This document shows, in pieces, positions 24,811-34,011 of a stretch of 64,000 bases of DNA. A model generated the notes under the pieces. That model was given only the letters and a program-made list of their open reading frames with translations, was not told where the DNA came from and made no database searches. Source of the DNA: JAHEDH01 sp963753285 (GTDB lineage: Bacteria; Actinomycetota; Acidimicrobiia; Spongiisociales; ZC4RG35). The position numbers and the translations under genes were made by a program. Where the stretch lies: NCBI GenBank assembly GCA_963753285.1, contig CAVWBT010000008.1, positions 186,001-250,000 of the forward strand. The letters run 5' to 3'. Position 1 is the stretch's first letter. The number at the start of each line of letters is the position of its first letter.

Positions 24811-25176
24811 TCAGGCGATGAGATCCAACACCGTCTGTCTGAAATCGTTCGGCTGGAACGGCTTCGTCACGAAGGCGTCGGCGCCACCCTCGTCGGCACG
24901 GCGCCGTGACTCCTCCTCTGCGTGTGCGGTGAGCACCACGACCGGAAGCGAGCGAGTGGCTTCGTCACTGCGAATGTGATCCAGGACCTGCCATCCATCC
25001 ATTCCGGGAAGCCCGATGTCGAGCACGAGGAGATCCGGCGACTCGGCGCGAACCGCGTCGAGTCCGCTTGGGCCGTCCTCACGCATCAGGATCTCGAGGT
25101 CGGCTGCCCGGAGGCAGACCTCGATGAGCCGACGGATCACGGCTGAGTCTTCGATCACGAGAATTCGTTGTCCCAC
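24811..25176 (-). CDS. Stand-alone CheY-like response regulator
   Basis: 121 residues, a single receiver domain with no output domain. The acidic pair is in RILVIEDSAVIRR, the phospho-acceptor Asp in LLVLDIGLPGMDGW, the Thr in VVVLTAH and the Lys in AFVTKPFQP. The start is GTG 25176. It begins 18 bases after the stop of the VWA gene and may be the third gene of the MoxR-VWA operon. No histidine kinase is in the window. The output is presumably protein-protein contact. Confidence 0.9.
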   Translation of the reverse strand: MGQRILVIEDSAVIRRLIEVCLRAADLEILMREDGPSGLDAVRAESPDLLVLDIGLPGMDGWQVLDHIRSDEATRSLPVVVLTAHAEEESRRRADEGGADAFVTKPFQPNDFRQTVLDLIA

Positions 25177-25194
25177 GGTCTTCCTCTCGTCACG

Positions 25195-26703
25195 TCACGG
25201 GGTGTAGTTGAGGATATTTTTCGAAGCCGTGCGATTTCCCCGACCGGAGGCGGGAGTCACTGCGCGTTTCCGAATTGTATGTCGTTCGACCGCGATGGAC
25301 TCGACAAAGCTCTCGAGTTGCCTGAGGTTACGAACCTCGAACACCTCGTCGCAATATCGAGCGTATCGGCTCATCACCGAATCACCGCTGTCCCAATAAC
25401 TCGTCGGCTCAGGATTCAGCCAATAAAGCGATTTCGCCGACGACGAGATTTCGGCCAGGTAGGCCTCGCGAGGTTCGCGGTAGTTGTTTCGGGCATCTCC
25501 GGTGATGATGACGGTCGATCTCGGTGTGATCTCGCGGCCGTATTTCTCGCTGAACTGTGCAAATGCGTGTCCATAGTCGCTGTGACCGTCCAGCCAGACC
25601 ACGTCGGCTTCCGTCGAGATCCTGGTGAGCGCCTCCTTGAAGTCACTGCCTGGCTTGAGGAAGTCGGTCACCTCGTCGACGGCGTCCACGAACACGAAGG
25701 CCCTCAGCTTCGAGAACTGCGACGCCATGGCATAGGTGAACTGCAACGTGAACCGAGCGAAGGTCGCCATGGAACCGGAGATGTCGCAGATGAGGAACAG
25801 CTCCGGCTTGTGCGGCCGCTTGTTCTTGAACTTTGGCTCGAGCGGCACTCCCCCGGTCGCCAGCGACGTCCGCACCGTCTTGCGGAAATCCAGCCGTCCT
25901 CGGTTCTGGTTCCGACGCTTCTGTGCGAGCCGCGCCGCGAGCTTGCGGGTGAGCGGACCGACGATCTCCTCGATGGCCGCCAGGTCCGACCGGGTGGCAT
26001 GCATGAGATCCAGCTCCTCGGTCAGGGGTTTGCGGAGAGTCTGCGCCACGGCCTCGTGTCCCCGGTCCTCGACCAGCCTCCGACGGATCTCCTCTTCGAG
26101 CTCGGCTCGCAGGCGCTCGATTCGTTCGGCGACCTCTTCGGTGATGAGGCGCTCCTCCAGCTCGTCGATGTCGGGGTGCTCGGCGAGCATCGCCTCGAGC
26201 AGCCGAGCCTCCAACGCATCGATGTCGAGCTGACGCAGGGTGCGATACAGGTAGTAGGTGCCGCCCACCGGACGGCCCGGCTCCATGCCTGCGAGCTGGT
26301 CGACAGCGTCGCGCGCAGACTGGCGAAGCCGCCCGAAGTCCTGCTGAGCCATCGCATCGAACAGCGACTGGATGAGCTCGTCGAGATCCATCGACGAGCC
26401 GCCACCCGACCCATCGGTTCCCGATCCTTCCGAGCTCCCGGCCAGATCCGAATCAGCAAGCTCGTCCGGTTCGAATGCGAGCAGCCGACTCCGATCGGCG
26501 AAGAAGACCTCGAACGCAGTCTCGAACGCAGGCTCGTGTCTGCTGTTCTTGATCAACGTCGCCCGGAGTGTCTCCTTGAAGGCATCCCGGTCCCCGAGAT
26601 CCACCACGCCGACGGCGTTCATGGCATCGATCGCTTCGACCATCGATACCGGGACGCCGACCGCTCGCAGCTCCTCGACGAAGGCCGTCATCAGCGAGAG
26701 CAT
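25195..26703 (-). CDS. VWA domain protein, CoxE-like
   Basis: 502 residues. The N-terminal and middle parts are helical and acidic (FVEELRAVGVPVSMVEAIDA; ELEERLITEEVAERIERLRA). The C-terminal third is a von Willebrand A domain with the MIDAS pattern LICDISGSMATFARF (DxSxS) and later TVIITGDARNNY. Proteins of this CoxE-like class act with MoxR ATPases as chaperones that insert metals or remodel partner enzymes. GGAGTG precedes ATG 26703. It follows the MoxR gene by 4 bp. No carbon monoxide dehydrogenase genes are nearby, so the client is unknown. Confidence 0.9.
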   Translation of the reverse strand: MLSLMTAFVEELRAVGVPVSMVEAIDAMNAVGVVDLGDRDAFKETLRATLIKNSRHEPAFETAFEVFFADRSRLLAFEPDELADSDLAGSSEGSGTDGSGGGSSMDLDELIQSLFDAMAQQDFGRLRQSARDAVDQLAGMEPGRPVGGTYYLYRTLRQLDIDALEARLLEAMLAEHPDIDELEERLITEEVAERIERLRAELEEEIRRRLVEDRGHEAVAQTLRKPLTEELDLMHATRSDLAAIEEIVGPLTRKLAARLAQKRRNQNRGRLDFRKTVRTSLATGGVPLEPKFKNKRPHKPELFLICDISGSMATFARFTLQFTYAMASQFSKLRAFVFVDAVDEVTDFLKPGSDFKEALTRISTEADVVWLDGHSDYGHAFAQFSEKYGREITPRSTVIITGDARNNYREPREAYLAEISSSAKSLYWLNPEPTSYWDSGDSVMSRYARYCDEVFEVRNLRQLESFVESIAVERHTIRKRAVTPASGRGNRTASKNILNYTP

Positions 26704-26707
26704 CGTG

Positions 26708-27568
26708 TCACTCCGATGTCGCGAACTCCTTCAGCGCGCGATCGATGTCCGTCTGATACTTGAGGAACACGTGAACCGTGTCGGCCACGACGTCGCTGTC
26801 GATGTGCTCGATGCCGAGCGCCAGAAGTGTTCGCGCCCAATCGATCGTCTCCGACACCGACGGCGACTTCTTCAGATCCATCGCACGGACCGAGCGAGCG
26901 ACCCGAGCGATCTCGTCGGCGAGTTTCGCCGGCAGCTCCGGCACCCTGGCCATCAGGATCTCCCGCTCGCGCTCGGGTGTCGGGTAGCTGATGTGGAGGA
27001 ACAGGCACCGCCGCTTCAGTGCCTCCGACAGCTCGCGGGTGTTGTTCGACGTCAGCAACACCATCGGCTGCGTCTTGGCCGCAACCGTGCCCAACTCGGG
27101 GATCGAGACCTGGAAATCGGAGAGCACCTCCAACAGGAGCGCCTCGGTCTCCATCTCGACCCGATCGATCTCGTCGATCAGCAGGACAACCGGTTTCTCC
27201 GAACGGATCGCCTGGAGGAGCGGCCGGGCGAGGAGGAAGTCCTCGGAGAAGATGTCGCCGGAGATCTCCGACCAGTCCGACCCCTCGTCGGCCTGGATTC
27301 GAAGCAGCTGCTTCTTGTAGTTCCACTCGTACAGCGCTCGTGACTCGTCCAACCCCTCATAGCACTGGAGCCGGATCAGCTCCCGACCGGTGATCACGGC
27401 CAGCGACTTCGCCAGCTCGGTCTTGCCGACCCCCGCCGGGCCCTCGACCAGGATCGGCTTGCCCAGGGCATCGGCCAGGTACGCGACCTGTGAGATCCGC
27501 TCGTCGGGCAGGTAGTCGACGGAGCGGAGCGCCTCTGCGAGGGCAGCCGGGGATTCGAACTGGGACAT
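26708..27568 (-). CDS. MoxR-family AAA+ ATPase
   Basis: 286 residues with Walker A LVEGPAGVGKTELA, Walker B PVVLLIDEIDR, sensor LLTSNNTRELSEAL and the arginine-finger region KRRCLFLHISYP. The MoxR signature LQCYEGLDESRALYEWNY is present. ATG 27568 was chosen because the upstream in-frame sequence antisense to the trkA promoter is not conserved in style. It pairs with the downstream VWA protein, a conserved two-gene module for ATP-driven maturation of protein complexes. Confidence 0.93.
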   Translation of the reverse strand: MSQFESPAALAEALRSVDYLPDERISQVAYLADALGKPILVEGPAGVGKTELAKSLAVITGRELIRLQCYEGLDESRALYEWNYKKQLLRIQADEGSDWSEISGDIFSEDFLLARPLLQAIRSEKPVVLLIDEIDRVEMETEALLLEVLSDFQVSIPELGTVAAKTQPMVLLTSNNTRELSEALKRRCLFLHISYPTPEREREILMARVPELPAKLADEIARVARSVRAMDLKKSPSVSETIDWARTLLALGIEHIDSDVVADTVHVFLKYQTDIDRALKEFATSE

Positions 27569-27691
27569 GGGGTGGACACTCCCGAAATCGTGAAGCGCCG
27601 TCAGTCTACCGAGCACCCGTGCACGGTGAGCGGGGCCAATACCGACGCCGGGTGGCCTGGAGCGTATCCTGCTCGGAGTGATGGAAGCCCC

Positions 27692-29026
27692 ATGCGAATC
27701 GTGATCGTCGGAGCCGGCGCCGTCGGCTCCTATCTCGCCGAACGGCTGTCGGCCGAAGGCCAGGACGTCGTCGTCATCGAAGACGACGAAGACCGCGCAG
27801 CCGATCTCCAGGATCGCATCGACGCCCTCGTGATCACGGGCAACGGAGCGAGTCCTACGGTCCTCCACGAGGCCGGCGTCGACCGGGCCGACCTCCTCAT
27901 CGCAGTGTCCAACTCGGACGGCGCCAACGTCCTGGCCTGTCACGTCGCAGCCGACCTCGGTGTGAAGCGGACCGTCGCCAGAGTCGAGGACTCCGACATG
28001 CGCGAAGCCGTGGCGGGGCTCGAGGTGGACTTCGTGATCGACCCGGGCGAGGCCGCTGCGTTCGAGCTCGGCGCACTCGTCAAGCAGTCGGGCGTCTCAG
28101 AACTGGTCGAATTCGGCGGCGGCAACCTCACACTCGTCGGGGCCACCGTTCCTCCCACCTCACCCCTCGCCTCGAAGCCCCTCAGCGAGCTGCGTGTGAG
28201 TCAGTCCGACTTCGATTGGGTCGTTGCGGCACTCGTGAGACACGGAGAGACGATCGTGGCCCATGGCGACACCACGATCGAGGCCGGCGACCACGTTCTC
28301 ATCATGGTCAACTCCCGCGACGTCGATCGGGCGACGTTGCTCCTCGGGGTGCGCCACCATTCGATCGAGCGGGTCGTCATCCTCGGGGCGACCCGGCTCG
28401 CCGAACTCACCGCCGCGCACCTCACCAACGAGGGCTACGAAGTCATCGTCATCGACGAAGACCCGGCCCGATGCCGAAGACTCGCAGAGCATCAGGGCAA
28501 GACGCTCGTCATCTGTGACGACCCGACCAACCCCGAGACCCTGAGAAGCCTCAATCTCGACGATCGCGACGCCGTGCTCGGGCTCACCGGCTGGGACGAG
28601 GTGAACGTGCTCGGCTGCTTGCTCGGCAAGGCACTCGGCGCTTCGTCGACGGTCGCCAGGTTCAATCGCATCGAGTACGTCAGCCTGCTCCAGGGCACCG
28701 GCATCGAGGCCGCCGTGTCGAGCCGCCTGATTGCTGCCGGCGCGATCCTCCGCTTCGTTCGACGTGGACGCATCCACTCGGTCGTGACCTTCAAGGACAC
28801 CGACGCCGAGGCGATCGAGCTCGAGGTCGGCAGGGATTCCCCAGCCGTCGGTCGGTCGATCGTCGAGCTCGGCATGCCCCGCGATTCCGTCATCGGTGGC
28901 GTCCTGAGAAGCGGAGAGACGTTCGTCCCGTCCGGTATCAGCACCATCGAGGCCGGCGACCGCATCATCCTGTTCTCGATGCCCGACTCGATCAAGACGG
29001 TCGAGAAGCTCTTCGCCCAAACATGA
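27692..29026 (+). CDS. trkA: Trk K+ uptake regulator TrkA, two RCK repeats
   Basis: 444 residues made of two NAD-binding RCK_N/RCK_C units. Unit 1 is MRIVIVGAGAVGSYLAERL with GxGxxG and an acidic residue ending strand 2 (VVIEDDEDRA). Unit 2 starts near 228, RVVILGATRLAELTAAHL, with a degenerate glycine motif. Each is followed by a TrkA-C domain. It is the cytoplasmic nucleotide-binding gate of TrkH. The stop overlaps the trkH start by ATGA. Confidence 0.95.
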   Translation: MRIVIVGAGAVGSYLAERLSAEGQDVVVIEDDEDRAADLQDRIDALVITGNGASPTVLHEAGVDRADLLIAVSNSDGANVLACHVAADLGVKRTVARVEDSDMREAVAGLEVDFVIDPGEAAAFELGALVKQSGVSELVEFGGGNLTLVGATVPPTSPLASKPLSELRVSQSDFDWVVAALVRHGETIVAHGDTTIEAGDHVLIMVNSRDVDRATLLLGVRHHSIERVVILGATRLAELTAAHLTNEGYEVIVIDEDPARCRRLAEHQGKTLVICDDPTNPETLRSLNLDDRDAVLGLTGWDEVNVLGCLLGKALGASSTVARFNRIEYVSLLQGTGIEAAVSSRLIAAGAILRFVRRGRIHSVVTFKDTDAEAIELEVGRDSPAVGRSIVELGMPRDSVIGGVLRSGETFVPSGISTIEAGDRIILFSMPDSIKTVEKLFAQT

Positions 29027-30519
29027 CGTCGCTCTTCGACCTGAAAGAGTCGAAGGGGCGGCCGGGCATGGCCCGCCGGCTGCTGCTCATCATCGGAGCA
29101 GTGGTCACGGCGTCCGGAGCGGCCATGCTTCCCGCCGCCCTGGTCTCGGTGGCGTACGGCGAAGGCCTCGCTGCACTCGAGATATTCGCCGCCGCGTTGG
29201 TGACGATGGCCATGGGGTTCCTCGCCTGGCGGGTGTTCGGACAGACCGGCGTGCTCACGACACGGGAAGGCTTCGCCGCCGTGGGACTGGCGTGGTTCGT
29301 GATGTCGGCATTCGGAACGCTGCCCTTCCTCCTGTCGAGATCGATTCCCAACTTCTTCGATGCCTATTTCGAGGTGGCGTCGGGCTTCACGACGACCGGC
29401 GCTTCGATCTTGCCCGATCCCGCTGCTCTCCCCAAGGGCGTCCTGTTCTGGCGGTCGACGACACAGTGGATCGGGGGCATGGGAGTGATCGTCCTGTCGA
29501 TTGCCATCCTCCCGTTGCTCGGCGTCGGAGGTGTGCAGTTGGCGCGAGCCGAGTCCCCCGGCCCGACGCCCGACCGATTGACCCCCCGGTTCCAGGAGAC
29601 CGCCAAGCGGTTGTGGCTCGTGTACGTCGGGCTCACCGCCGTCCAGACGGTGCTGCTCCTGCCGGGCGACATGGACCTCTTCCAATCCGTCAACCACGCA
29701 ATGACGACCATGTCGACGGGCGGTTTCGGCACCGAGGCGACATCGATCACCAACTTCAGTGCCTACACCCAATGGATCATCACGTTGTTCATGTTCCTCG
29801 CGGGCATGTCGTTCGCACTCCACTACCGAGCACTGCGCGCCCCGAGGGCCTACTTCCGCAACGCCGAGTTCGGTCTCTATTCGGCCATCTTCTTCGGAGC
29901 AGTGGTCATCATCACCGGCGGCCTGCTCGGGCCCGGCGTGCAGTTCTCAGATGCGATACGCGACGCAGCGTTCACCGCGGGAACGTTGATCACGACGACC
30001 GGATTCGCCACCGCCGATTTCGGGGCTTGGCGGCCGGCGCTCCAGGTCTTCGTCGTCGGTCTGATGTTTCTCGGTGGCATGGCCGGTTCGACCGCCGGAG
30101 GAGTCAAGACCTTCCGAGTCGGGATCCTCGCCAAGGCTGCGCTCGCCGACCTCCGCCGAATCGTTCACCCCAAGGCGGTCCTCATCACCAGGTTCGGAAA
30201 GGACCGGGTTCGAGACGGAGTCGTCGAGAGCATCCAGAGCTTCTTCCTGTTCTACATGTTCCTGTTCATGACGGGGACGTTCCTGATCTCGTTCATCGAC
30301 GCGAACCTCGGCGAAGAGATCAACCTCGTGACCTCGGCGAGTGCGGTCGCCGCATCGCTCGGCAACATCGGCCCCGGCCTCGGCGACGTCGGACCCGCTG
30401 CGAACTACCTTGCGATCCCCATGCCCGGCAGGACGCTGCTGGCGTTCCTCATGATCGTGGGACGGCTCGAGATCTTCCCCGTGCTGCTGCTCTTCACGCG
30501 GCACCTGTGGAAGCGCTAG
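29023..30519 (+). CDS. trkH: TrkH-type K+ transporter subunit (first copy)
   Basis: 498 residues with the four-fold membrane-pore-membrane repeats of the Trk/Ktr superfamily. Selectivity-filter-like loops are SGFTTTGASI, TTMSTGGFGTEA, TTTGFATADF and SLGNIGPGLGDV. RSTTQWIGGMGVIVLSIAIL and GGMAGSTAGGVKTFRVGIL are diagnostic of TrkH. It forms the K+ channel-like membrane subunit with the preceding TrkA. Confidence 0.95.
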   Translation: MTSLFDLKESKGRPGMARRLLLIIGAVVTASGAAMLPAALVSVAYGEGLAALEIFAAALVTMAMGFLAWRVFGQTGVLTTREGFAAVGLAWFVMSAFGTLPFLLSRSIPNFFDAYFEVASGFTTTGASILPDPAALPKGVLFWRSTTQWIGGMGVIVLSIAILPLLGVGGVQLARAESPGPTPDRLTPRFQETAKRLWLVYVGLTAVQTVLLLPGDMDLFQSVNHAMTTMSTGGFGTEATSITNFSAYTQWIITLFMFLAGMSFALHYRALRAPRAYFRNAEFGLYSAIFFGAVVIITGGLLGPGVQFSDAIRDAAFTAGTLITTTGFATADFGAWRPALQVFVVGLMFLGGMAGSTAGGVKTFRVGILAKAALADLRRIVHPKAVLITRFGKDRVRDGVVESIQSFFLFYMFLFMTGTFLISFIDANLGEEINLVTSASAVAASLGNIGPGLGDVGPAANYLAIPMPGRTLLAFLMIVGRLEIFPVLLLFTRHLWKR

Positions 30520-30561
30520 CGACTCCAGTCCCCCGCCACCCGCTGCGTACACTCACCGTCC

Positions 30562-31215
30562 ATGCACATCGTCATCGCCGGCGTCGGCCGGGTCGGCTCC
30601 GAACTCGCTCGAAGGACCTCTCTCGATGGACACGACGTGGTCGCGATCGACAAACGGGTCGAGGCACTCGATCGTCTCGGCCCGGAGTTCAACGGCGAGA
30701 CGGTCATCGGGGAGGCGTTCGACGTCTCGGTGCTCAGACAGGCCGGAATCGAGCGGGCAGAGGTCTTTCTGGCGGTGACGTCGAGTGACAACGCCAACCT
30801 GATGGCGACGGAGGTCGTGCGCCGTGTGTTCAAGACCCCGCGCGCGATCGCCCGCCTCTACGACCCGGTCCGCCAACCGAGTTACCAGGCCCTCGGCATC
30901 GACTTCATCACCGGAACACAGCTGATCGCGAACGTGATCTACGAGCAGGTCGTCAGTCAGGACTTCCAGTTCCACGTCACCTTCCCCGAGGGCGACGTCG
31001 AGATGATCGATTTCACGCTCAACTCCGAAGCAAACGGGATGGCACTGAACGAGCTCGAGATCCGAAACAAGCTGAGAGTCGCCGCGGTCCACAGGGACGG
31101 GCAGACGATCATCCCGACGAAGCGGTTCGTCCTCGCCGCAGGCGACCTGGTGGTCGCCGCCGCTCGTGACGGAGTCCAGAACCGCATCGATCACCTCGTC
31201 CAGGGGCCGCAATGA
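30562..31215 (+). CDS. TrkA family protein, single RCK unit (CeoB-like)
   Basis: 217 residues: MHIVIAGVGRVGSELARRTS (GxGxxGxxxA) with VVAIDK, then AEVFLAVTSSDNANLMATEV and a TrkA-C domain (NGMALNELEIRNKLRVAAVH). This is the single-unit arrangement of KtrA and CeoB. It overlaps the next TrkA gene by ATGA. With that neighbour it resembles the ceoBC pair, where two half-size regulators replace one double TrkA. Confidence 0.92.
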   Translation: MHIVIAGVGRVGSELARRTSLDGHDVVAIDKRVEALDRLGPEFNGETVIGEAFDVSVLRQAGIERAEVFLAVTSSDNANLMATEVVRRVFKTPRAIARLYDPVRQPSYQALGIDFITGTQLIANVIYEQVVSQDFQFHVTFPEGDVEMIDFTLNSEANGMALNELEIRNKLRVAAVHRDGQTIIPTKRFVLAAGDLVVAAARDGVQNRIDHLVQGPQ

Positions 31216-31871
31216 GGTTGATCGTGATGGGCGGAGGCAAGGTCGGCGGGCAGATCGCTCGCGATCTTGATCACGAAGGTCACGCGGTGATGGTCATCGA
31301 GGCGAACCCGGACCGCGCTGCGGCCCTCGCCAACACGACCGACATCCTGGTCCTGCGTGGCGACGGAACCGACCTCGGCCTGCTCAGCGAGCTCGGCATC
31401 AGATCCGACGACTTCTTCCTCGCGTTGACCGGTGTCGACGAGGACAACCTGGTGGCATGCGAGCTGGTTCGGGTCACGTTCGGTGTGCAACGGCTGCTGG
31501 CGCGACTCAACGATCCCAAGAACGGGCTGACCTTCAAGGCACTCGACATCCCGCACGTCTCGGTGACCGACCTGCTGGCGGGGATCATCACCGATCGGCT
31601 GGAGCTCGCAGAGCTCGGTCAGGCGTCGATCGGACGCGGGGCGTCGATGACGTTCCTGACGGTGCTCGTCCCCGAAGATGCCGATCCGGTGAGGGTTCAC
31701 GAACTCGATCTCCCGCCATCCACGATCATCGTGGCGCTCGAGAACGACGACGGGATCAGGGTTCCAACCGGTGACACCGCCATCGAGCCCGGCGAACGGG
31801 TCGTCGTTCTGACCACGATCGGGTCCGAGGACGATGTCGTGAACGTGCTGCGAGGAGGAGGCACACCATGA
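31212..31871 (+). CDS. TrkA family protein, single RCK unit (CeoC-like)
   Basis: 219 residues: MRLIVMGGGKVGGQIARDLD with GxGxxG and HAVMVIEAN, FFLALTGVDEDNLVACELV, and a TrkA-C domain ending ERVVVLTTIGSEDDVVNVL. It is the partner of the preceding CeoB-like protein. The stop overlaps the start of a 44-codon membrane peptide gene. Confidence 0.92.
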   Translation: MRLIVMGGGKVGGQIARDLDHEGHAVMVIEANPDRAAALANTTDILVLRGDGTDLGLLSELGIRSDDFFLALTGVDEDNLVACELVRVTFGVQRLLARLNDPKNGLTFKALDIPHVSVTDLLAGIITDRLELAELGQASIGRGASMTFLTVLVPEDADPVRVHELDLPPSTIIVALENDDGIRVPTGDTAIEPGERVVVLTTIGSEDDVVNVLRGGGTP

Positions 31872-32002
31872 TCAGGAGGCTGAGAAACGCCGCCGAGGTG
31901 TTGCTCCAGGGGGCGTACGGTGTGACGGTCGAGATCCTCGCACTCGCGGTGCTGTTCGGCTTCGCCGCACTGGTCGCCTTCCTGGTGACGTTGATCCCCT
32001 GA
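31868..32002 (+). CDS. 44-residue single-pass membrane peptide in the K+ uptake operon
   Basis: A short frame starting with ATG overlapping the previous stop (ATGA) and ending in TGA that shares its A with the ATG of the next trkH (TGATG). The peptide begins MIRRLRNAAEVLLQGAYG, basic and amphipathic, and continues with one hydrophobic helix VTVEILALAVLFGFAALVAF ending LVTLIP. Perfect fit between two coupled genes and the typical N-in small-membrane-protein composition argue for real coding. By analogy with KdpF it could stabilise or modulate the transporter; that is inference. Confidence 0.7.
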   Translation: MIRRLRNAAEVLLQGAYGVTVEILALAVLFGFAALVAFLVTLIP

Positions 32003-33498
32003 TGCTCCTCAAGCCGACCCTCGACGACGCTCGGAGAATCGCGGTTGACCTCGGCAGGATCCTCGCAGTCGTGGCGGTTGCGGGCCTCGTACCGCTGTTG
32101 TGGGCGATCGCCGCGAGGGAGTGGAAGCCCGCTGCCGACCTCCTCCTCATGATCGGAGTGGCGGCGCTACTCGCAGGGATCGCAGAGAGCTGGCACCCTC
32201 GCACGAAGGCGCAGCCGGTCTGGGGGCACGGACTGATCGTCGTGTCGCTCGTCTGGTTGGTCGTCCCGGCGGTCGGATCGATCCCGCTGATGCTCTCGGG
32301 CCACTACGCCGATCTCATCGACGCCTACTTCGACGCGATGAGCGGCCTGACCACGACGGGCCTGGCGACGATCCAGGACCTCGACCACCTCGCAAGCTCC
32401 ACGAACGTATGGCGTCACGCCCTCCAATTCCTGGGTGGACAAGGCATCGTCCTGGCTGCACTCGTGTTCTTCTCGGCATCCGGCGCCCTGTCCCTCTACG
32501 AGGCAGAGGGCCGAGACCAACGGATCTTCCCCAGTGTGGGCTCGACGGCTCGCTTCATCTGGCTCGTCAGCCTCGTACACGGGATCTTGGGGGTGAGTGC
32601 GCTGACGATCGACGGCGTCGTGGCCCAGGGATTCGAGTGGTCGCGATCGCTGTTCCATGGGTTCACGATCTTCATGGCTGCCTTCGACACCGGAGGCTTC
32701 TCCCCTCAGAGCACGAGCGTCGGGTACTACCACTCGGCCTCGTTCGAGGCGGTCGTTGCGGTGTTGATGCTCGCCGGGGCACTCAGCTTCGGCCTGCACC
32801 ACGCCATCTGGCAGCGGCGAGCCGGCCTCCTCAAGAACATAGAGGTCCGGACGTTCGCAACCACCGTGTCGGTCACGCTGCTCGTCACGATCACGGGACT
32901 CGCGGTCGGAGGCATCTACACCGGAACCTCACCGCTTCTCCGGCGCGGGTTCTTCCAGCTGCTCTCCGCCCACACCGGGACGGGCTTCGCCACCGTCAGC
33001 ACCGGTGAGCTCGCCCGCTGGAGTGGACTGGCATTCGCGGGCATGACTGTTGCCATGGCGCTCGGTGGCATGAGCTCATCGACGGCCGGCGGCGTCAAGG
33101 CACTCCGGATCGGGCTGACCGTGAAGTCTGTCATGATGACCGTTCGGGAGGCGCTCACTCCGAGCCGAACCGTCATCAGCCGCACCTACTTCCAGTACGG
33201 CCGCCACCGACTCGAGCCGGAGCTCGCCGCTTCGGTGATGGCCGTCTCGCTGCTCTACGTCGCGCTGTATCTCCTCGGCGCGGCGGTGGGGCTCGCCTAC
33301 GGGTACGGGCTCGCGGAGTCGTTGTTCGAATCCGTCAGCGCCGCCGCAGCGGTCGGACTGTCGGTTGGGGTCGTGAGCCCGGACATGCCGGTCGGGTTGC
33401 AGATCATCATGATCCTTCAGATGTGGATCGGGCGCCTCGAGTTCATCGCAGTCTTCGCACTGCTCGGGTTCGGGCTCTCGGTGGTGAGAGGCAGATGA
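32002..33498 (+). CDS. trkH: TrkH-type K+ transporter subunit (second copy)
   Basis: 498 residues. Pore-loop motifs are SGLTTTGLAT, AFDTGGFSPQ, HTGTGFATVST and AVGLSVGVVS, with LGGMSSSTAGGVKALRIGLT matching the TrkH consensus. RHALQFLGGQGIVLAALVFF corresponds to the GGMG region but reads GGQG, so it belongs to a diverged subgroup. It follows the two CeoBC-like regulators and the small peptide, making a second complete Trk system in one operon. Confidence 0.93.
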   Translation: MLLKPTLDDARRIAVDLGRILAVVAVAGLVPLLWAIAAREWKPAADLLLMIGVAALLAGIAESWHPRTKAQPVWGHGLIVVSLVWLVVPAVGSIPLMLSGHYADLIDAYFDAMSGLTTTGLATIQDLDHLASSTNVWRHALQFLGGQGIVLAALVFFSASGALSLYEAEGRDQRIFPSVGSTARFIWLVSLVHGILGVSALTIDGVVAQGFEWSRSLFHGFTIFMAAFDTGGFSPQSTSVGYYHSASFEAVVAVLMLAGALSFGLHHAIWQRRAGLLKNIEVRTFATTVSVTLLVTITGLAVGGIYTGTSPLLRRGFFQLLSAHTGTGFATVSTGELARWSGLAFAGMTVAMALGGMSSSTAGGVKALRIGLTVKSVMMTVREALTPSRTVISRTYFQYGRHRLEPELAASVMAVSLLYVALYLLGAAVGLAYGYGLAESLFESVSAAAAVGLSVGVVSPDMPVGLQIIMILQMWIGRLEFIAVFALLGFGLSVVRGR

Positions 33499-34010
33499 TC
33501 CAGACCATCGCCGCACTGATCATCATTGCCGTGACGGCCGTTCCCGTGTCCGAGCTCGATGCCGATCCTGCCACCTGGAATGGCACCGATGTCGCGGTGA
33601 CCGGCGAAATCATCGGCGATTACTCGATCAGAGACGACGTCGTCTGGTTCCAACTGAACGACGACCCCTACACCGCAGCCCCGCTCGGCGAGAGCCGGGT
33701 CCTCCAGGGCGGGAACGTCGGAATCGGGGTTCGCATCCTCCGCTCCGATTGGTCGTCGGCATGGGGCGAACCAGGACGGTACGGACAACGGGGTCCAATC
33801 GTCGAAGTGACCGGCACGTTTCGGCACAACAGCCCCGATGACCAGGGTGAGACCTTCATCGACGGCTCCCGGATTCGACTCGTGGAGGCGGGCCGACCGA
33901 TCGAGAACCCCCCTGCCTCGGTCGGACGGGCAGTCGTCGGCGGCGTGCTGGCCGTCGTCGGACTCGCCCTCTACTGGCTGGGGCGCAGGCCGCGTTACCG
34001 CCGGGTGTGA
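33495..34010 (+). CDS. Membrane-anchored OB-fold-like protein
   Basis: 171 residues. MIQTIAALIIIAVTAVPVSE is a hydrophobic N-terminal segment (signal or anchor). The middle has the OB-fold pattern DPATWNGTDVAVTGEIIGDY and VVWFQLND with later PIVEVTGTFRHNSPDD. A C-terminal helix VGRAVVGGVLAVVGLALYWL precedes a basic tail. Such small exported OB domains are widespread and uncharacterised. It overlaps the trkH stop by ATGA. It ends one base from the convergent proB stop. Confidence 0.65.
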   Translation: MIQTIAALIIIAVTAVPVSELDADPATWNGTDVAVTGEIIGDYSIRDDVVWFQLNDDPYTAAPLGESRVLQGGNVGIGVRILRSDWSSAWGEPGRYGQRGPIVEVTGTFRHNSPDDQGETFIDGSRIRLVEAGRPIENPPASVGRAVVGGVLAVVGLALYWLGRRPRYRRV

Positions 34011-34011
34011 G

